Assembly: GCA_963731625.1 (NCBI GenBank)
Contig: CAVSWH010000004.1
Location: 434,001-498,000 of the forward strand
Reading direction: 5' to 3'
DNA: 64,000 nucleotides
Source of the DNA: PALSA-555 sp963731625
GTDB lineage: Bacteria > Actinomycetota > Acidimicrobiia > IMCC26256 > PALSA-555
Shown here in pieces: positions 60,651 through 64,000 of the stretch (its first letter is position 1; each line of letters begins with the position of its first letter). The notes beneath the pieces were generated by a model that was not told where the DNA came from, made no database searches, and was given only the letters and a program-made list of their open reading frames with translations. A program made the position numbers and the translations under genes.

Positions 60651-61118
60651 GTGGGTGACGAGCACCACTACCGCGCCACGTGCGCCTGGCGGGGCTCGAC
60701 GGGGGTGGGCTACGACGCGTACGCCCGCGCCCACACGGTGACGATGCCGCCGGCCGACGCGACCGTCACGATGTCGGCCGACCCGGCGTTCCGGGGCGAC
60801 GCCCGGCTCGTGAACCCCGAGCTGCTGCTCGTCGCCGCGGCGGCGTCGTGCCAGCTGCTGTCGTTCCTGGCGGTCGCCAGCCGCGCTCGCATCGACGTGC
60901 TCGAGTACGCCGACGACGCCGCGGGTTGGATCCTCGAGGACGACCGGCCGACACGTGTGACCCGCATCCTGCTGCGGCCCCGGATCACGATCCGCGGCGA
61001 CGTGGCGCCGGCGCGCCTGTCCCACCTGACCGAGGTCGCGCACCGCGAGTGCTACATCGCGAACAGCCTGCGCACCGACGTCGTGATCGAGCCGACTTTC
61101 GTGACCCTGCCCGCTTAG
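60651..61118 (+). CDS. OsmC/Ohr-family peroxiredoxin-like protein
   Basis: A 155-residue OsmC-type protein that reduces organic hydroperoxides with a Cys pair: Cys67 (AASCQLLSF) and Cys134 (HRECYIANS). The family fold is a swapped dimer. GTG at 60651 is preceded by GGAGGAGA. Family members protect membrane lipids. It ends four bases inside the convergent carboxyltransferase gene. Confidence 0.9.
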   Translation: MGDEHHYRATCAWRGSTGVGYDAYARAHTVTMPPADATVTMSADPAFRGDARLVNPELLLVAAAASCQLLSFLAVASRARIDVLEYADDAAGWILEDDRPTRVTRILLRPRITIRGDVAPARLSHLTEVAHRECYIANSLRTDVVIEPTFVTLPA

Positions 61119-62629
61119 GGCAGCACCCCAGGATGGCGGGATGGCCGGACCGGCAGGGCCCGGCGTGCCGCGCTGAGCCGCAGCGCGGCGAGTAGGGCGT
61201 CGCGCAGCTCGACGGGGGCGACGACCTCGTCGTAGCTCATCGTGTCGGCAGCGTGGTACGCGCCGCCGAGCTCGGCATGCTCGAGCACCGCCTTCGTGTC
61301 GCCGTCGACCCCGGCGGCCTCGGCGCCGCCGGCGGCCGGCATCGCGCCCAGGCGCGCGCCGGGCAGCGCCAGCGTGATGGTCTGGTCGTCGAAGGGGTTC
61401 ATGGCCATGAGCGAGCTGCCGAAGCCGTACGCCTTGCGCAGCGTGACGTGCAGCTTCGCCGCGGCCAGCCGGGCCTGGGCGGCGTACATCCGCGCCGAGT
61501 GGCGCAGGATCCCGGACCGCTCGGCCGCGCTGCCCGCGAGCACGCCCGGGTTGTCCGCGAGGAACACGACGGGGAGATGGAAGGCACCGGCGACGCCGAG
61601 GAAGTGCGCCGCCTTGTCGGCGCCCTCGGCGTCGATCGCGCCGGCCTTCACGGCCGGCTGGTTGGCGACGACCGCCACCGCCGCACCGCCGAGGCCGGCG
61701 AGCGCGGTCACGACGGTGCGGCCGTGCGCGGGCTCGACCTCCAGGACCGAGCCGCGGTCGAAGATCAGCTCGACGACGGGGCGCACGTCGTAGCCGCGCC
61801 GCGGGTCGGCGGGCAGCAGCGCGGCGAGCCCGTCGAGAGGGCGGGATCCCGTGTCGTCGCCGCCGAGCGCTGGCGGGGTCTGCCACGCGTTCGACGGGAA
61901 GTACTGGAGATAGCGGCGGGCGAGCTCGAGCGCGGCGCGGTCGTCGGGTGCCGTGTTGTGCGCGACGCCACTCACGGTGGTGTGGATCGCGGTGCCGCCG
62001 AGCTCCTCCTTGGTGACCGTCTCGCCCATCGCCGCCTGGACGAGCGGCGGCCCGGCGGCGAACAGCGCCGCGCCCTCGACCATCACGACGAGGTCCATGA
62101 GCGGCGCGGCGAGCGCGCCGTGGCCCGCAGACGCGCCGAGCACCACGGCGACGGTCGGCACGAGCCCGCTGAGGCGCGCGAGCGCCTGCAGGTCGTTCGG
62201 GCTGCGCCCGCGCCGCTCGAACGCGTTCTGCGCCCGCGCGCCCGCACCCTCGAGGCACAGCACGAGCGGCACGCGCTCCTGGCGCGCCAGGTCGGCCAGG
62301 CGGTGGCGCTTCGCGCCAGTGCCGTGCCCGATCGAGCCGCCCATGACCGTGAAGTCCTCGGCGCCGGCCAGGACCGGCCGGCCGTCGACGAGGCCGTGCC
62401 CCGCGACGAGCCCGTCGGCGGGCACCGGCGGGGTGACGCCACGGTGCACCGACCCGACGAGGGTGCCGAGCTCCACGAACGTGCCGGCGTCGAAGAGCGC
62501 GTCGAGGCGCGCCCGGGCGTCGAGGCGCCCACCGCGGCGGTGCGCCTCGAGGCGCTCCGGGCCGCCCATCGCCCGCGCCGCGTCGCGGCGGGCGGCGAGG
62601 TCGTCGAGCAGCGGCTCCCAGCCGGTCAT
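61115..62629 (-). CDS. Acyl-CoA carboxylase carboxyltransferase (beta) subunit
   Basis: A 504-residue carboxyltransferase of the PccB/AccD/MccB crotonase-like fold with two halves. Blocks include RLDARARLDALFDAGTFVE, AGAEDFTVMGGSIGHGTGAK, and in the second half VVFLADNPGVLAGSAAE and KAYGFGSSLMAMNP. It would transfer a carboxyl group from biotin to an acyl-CoA; the biotin carboxylase partner is outside the window. ATG at 62629 overlaps the stop of the neighbouring dehydrogenase (ATGA). Confidence 0.9.
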   Translation of the reverse strand: MTGWEPLLDDLAARRDAARAMGGPERLEAHRRGGRLDARARLDALFDAGTFVELGTLVGSVHRGVTPPVPADGLVAGHGLVDGRPVLAGAEDFTVMGGSIGHGTGAKRHRLADLARQERVPLVLCLEGAGARAQNAFERRGRSPNDLQALARLSGLVPTVAVVLGASAGHGALAAPLMDLVVMVEGAALFAAGPPLVQAAMGETVTKEELGGTAIHTTVSGVAHNTAPDDRAALELARRYLQYFPSNAWQTPPALGGDDTGSRPLDGLAALLPADPRRGYDVRPVVELIFDRGSVLEVEPAHGRTVVTALAGLGGAAVAVVANQPAVKAGAIDAEGADKAAHFLGVAGAFHLPVVFLADNPGVLAGSAAERSGILRHSARMYAAQARLAAAKLHVTLRKAYGFGSSLMAMNPFDDQTITLALPGARLGAMPAAGGAEAAGVDGDTKAVLEHAELGGAYHAADTMSYDEVVAPVELRDALLAALRLSAARRALPVRPSRHPGVLP

Positions 62630-63540
62630 GACGCGAGCGCCTCCGCGTGCTCGTCCGGGCTCCCGAACGCGGTGTTCAGCAGCCAGGCCCGCTTCAGGAA
62701 GAGGTGCACGTCGACCTCCCACGTGAAGCCGATCCCCCCGTGCACCTGCAGCGAGCCCTTCGCGTTGGCGAGCGCCGCCTCCCCGGCGAGGCACTTCGCG
62801 GCGCGCACGGCGCGGTCGACGTCACCGATCTCGGGATCGTCGAGATGACACGCGGCGGAATCGACGGCGGCGCGGGCGACTTCGGCGCGCACCGCCAGGT
62901 CGGCGAGCAGGTGCTTCACCGCTTGGAACGAGCCGACCGGCCGGTTGAACTGGTGTCGCGCCAGCCCGTACTCCGTGGCGTGCTCGGCGCAGGCCTGCGC
63001 CATCCCGGCCTGGTAGGCGGCGACGAGCACCGCGCCGGCCTGGCGCCACGTGCGCGCCGTCGCCGCGTCGGCGACGGGCGTGGTGTCGGGCAGCGCCTCG
63101 GCACGGTGAAGGGGGGTCAGCGGGTCGAGTGGCCAGTCGAGCGGGACCGCACCGCGCAGCGCGTCGGCGGGCACCGTGGCGACGCCGTCATCGCCGAGCA
63201 CGACAAGCGTGTCAAGGTGCTCGAGGTGCTCCACGAGGACAGCCTGACCCGCCGGGGGGCGCTCCACTCCGCCGGCGACGCCGTCGACGACCCCGTGCGC
63301 GAGGTGGGACCAGACGAGCGGCCCTGGCACCAGCGCGCGCCCGAGCTCCTGGAACACGAGGGACGCGTCGGCCCACCCGAACCCGTCGGCCCGGAGGGAG
63401 AAGACGCCCGCGTCGGCGAGCTCGGCGAACATGGCGGCGTCGAAGCCGGCGCGCACCCGGGTCGAGTCGAAGCGCTCCTGGCAGCGCCGACGGATCGCGT
63501 CGCGCAGCGCGACCTGGTCGTCGGAGAGGTCGAAGTTCAT
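62626..63540 (-). CDS. Acyl-CoA dehydrogenase, short subunit
   Basis: A 304-residue acyl-CoA dehydrogenase-like subunit. The order is an N-terminal helical domain (MNFDLSDDQVALRDAI), then a shortened middle domain, then HQFNRPVGSFQAVKHLLAD and the terminal LQVHGGIGFTWEVDVHLFL. The middle beta domain is smaller than in full enzymes (about 380), as seen in the small subunits of heterotetrameric FadE pairs. It overlaps the next gene by four bases, consistent with such a pair. Confidence 0.88.
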   Translation of the reverse strand: MNFDLSDDQVALRDAIRRRCQERFDSTRVRAGFDAAMFAELADAGVFSLRADGFGWADASLVFQELGRALVPGPLVWSHLAHGVVDGVAGGVERPPAGQAVLVEHLEHLDTLVVLGDDGVATVPADALRGAVPLDWPLDPLTPLHRAEALPDTTPVADAATARTWRQAGAVLVAAYQAGMAQACAEHATEYGLARHQFNRPVGSFQAVKHLLADLAVRAEVARAAVDSAACHLDDPEIGDVDRAVRAAKCLAGEAALANAKGSLQVHGGIGFTWEVDVHLFLKRAWLLNTAFGSPDEHAEALAS

Positions 63541-64000
63541 CGGGCTGCGCTCCGGGTGGCGGCACCGTCCCAGGGCTGCTCGCGCGGGAGCCCGAGGAGG
63601 CGCTCGCCGATGATGTTGCGCTGCACCTGCGACGTCCCCGCCGCGATCGGCAGCGACAAGGTGCGGAGCCGCTCCTCGACGCGGTAGTCGTGCACGTCGA
63701 ACGCGCCGCGCCCGAGCACCCGCATCGACAGCTCACCGAGCCGGTCGCGGGCGTCCGTGTAGGCCAGCTTGAACATGAGCGCACCCGGCCCGGTGGCGCC
63801 CCGGCTCGACTGGGTGACGTTGCGGATCGTCAGCGCCCACAGCGCGTCGAGCTGGGCGAGCACGTGACCCAGCTCGCGTCGCTCGGCGGAGCCGCTGACG
63901 TGGGCGCGGAGCTCCTCGGCGAGGCGGCGGGCGTCGACCATCTCGCTCACGAAGGCCGTGCCGCGCTCGAAGGAGAGGGTGACGTTGGTGACGCGCCAGC
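63537..64000 (-). CDS. Acyl-CoA dehydrogenase, C-terminal part (runs off window)
   Basis: The C-terminal 150 or so residues of a full-length acyl-CoA dehydrogenase; the start lies beyond the window. The frame is open from the edge (WRVTNVTLSFERG), through RNVTQSSRG and FKLAYTDARDRL, to GTSQVQRNIIGERLLGLP, the FAD/CoA-binding signature of large subunits. It is likely the partner of the short subunit at 62626-63540, which it overlaps by four bases. Confidence 0.9.
   Translation of the reverse strand, partial: WRVTNVTLSFERGTAFVSEMVDARRLAEELRAHVSGSAERRELGHVLAQLDALWALTIRNVTQSSRGATGPGALMFKLAYTDARDRLGELSMRVLGRGAFDVHDYRVEERLRTLSLPIAAGTSQVQRNIIGERLLGLPREQPWDGAATRSAAR

Noticed and set aside
1..64000. 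tRNA, rRNA or riboswitch genes
   Set aside because: I looked for TPsiC-type GGTTCGA-like ends, conserved rRNA stretches and common riboswitch cores in gaps and found none.

Overview
This 64 kb window is chromosomal DNA from a high-GC bacterium, most likely an actinomycetote. The inference rests on very GC-rich codon use, frequent GTG (and a few TTG) starts, many 4-base stop/start overlaps, an actinobacterial-type HisN, a luciferase-like (F420-type) monooxygenase, heteromeric and fused FadE-type acyl-CoA dehydrogenases, a 3Fe-4S ferredoxin beside a P450, and an encapsulin with its ferritin-like cargo. An uncultured acidimicrobial or thermoleophilial lineage would fit, but the sequence alone does not settle this. 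I see no rRNA, tRNA or CRISPR array.

Layout. 0.3-3.6 kb: a sulfonate/taurine-type ABC importer operon, divergent from an Rrf2 regulator with three cysteines. 3.7-7.6 kb: an acyl-CoA dehydrogenase, a 13-bp terminator hairpin, a urate-oxidase-type membrane protein, a hotdog thioesterase, a histidine phosphatase and a secreted LysM protein. 7.6-14.1 kb: two secreted beta-propeller proteins, a SulP anion transporter and a DUF2207-like membrane protein. 14.2-21.9 kb: a minus-strand catabolic block (fused FadE, hydrolase, ferredoxin, P450, FGGY kinase, HisN, thiolase). 22-28.7 kb: a plus-strand block with two AMP-binding proteins (one lacking key catalytic residues), a MaoC-type protein, a VOC protein, DUF2889 and a Tam-like methyltransferase. 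28.7-40.3 kb: F420-type oxidoreductase, three SDRs, class II aldolase, aldehyde dehydrogenase, Ppx/GppA, and a NIPSNAP/CoA-transferase/TetR operon. 40.3-41.2 kb: a solitary tyrosine recombinase. 41.2-46.9 kb: three amidohydrolase-2 proteins and a D-aminoacylase-like enzyme.

45.7-54.2 kb is the most unusual part. On one strand run two very large multidomain glycosyltransferases (GT10-like/FkbM-like/third domain, then GT2-TPR-GT-GT25-like), two tandem Tat-exported collagen-like Gly-X-Y proteins rich in Gly-Pro-Thr triplets, and an amidohydrolase. I propose this is a glycosylated bacterial-collagen locus; GT25 is also the family of animal collagen galactosyltransferases. The collagen genes share an about 343-bp block that is identical except for one indel.

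54.2-64 kb: a hydrolase, two short frameshifted genes, the encapsulin/encapsulated-ferritin pair, an acyl-CoA ligase, a VOC protein, a solitary TnpB (RNA-guided nuclease family), an OsmC protein, and an acyl-CoA carboxyltransferase with two acyl-CoA dehydrogenase genes, the last cut by the window edge.

Five genes between 46.6 and 55.8 kb each carry what looks like a single extra base. They are either sequencing or assembly errors or a cluster of decayed genes. I give their full extents and mark them as frameshifted.
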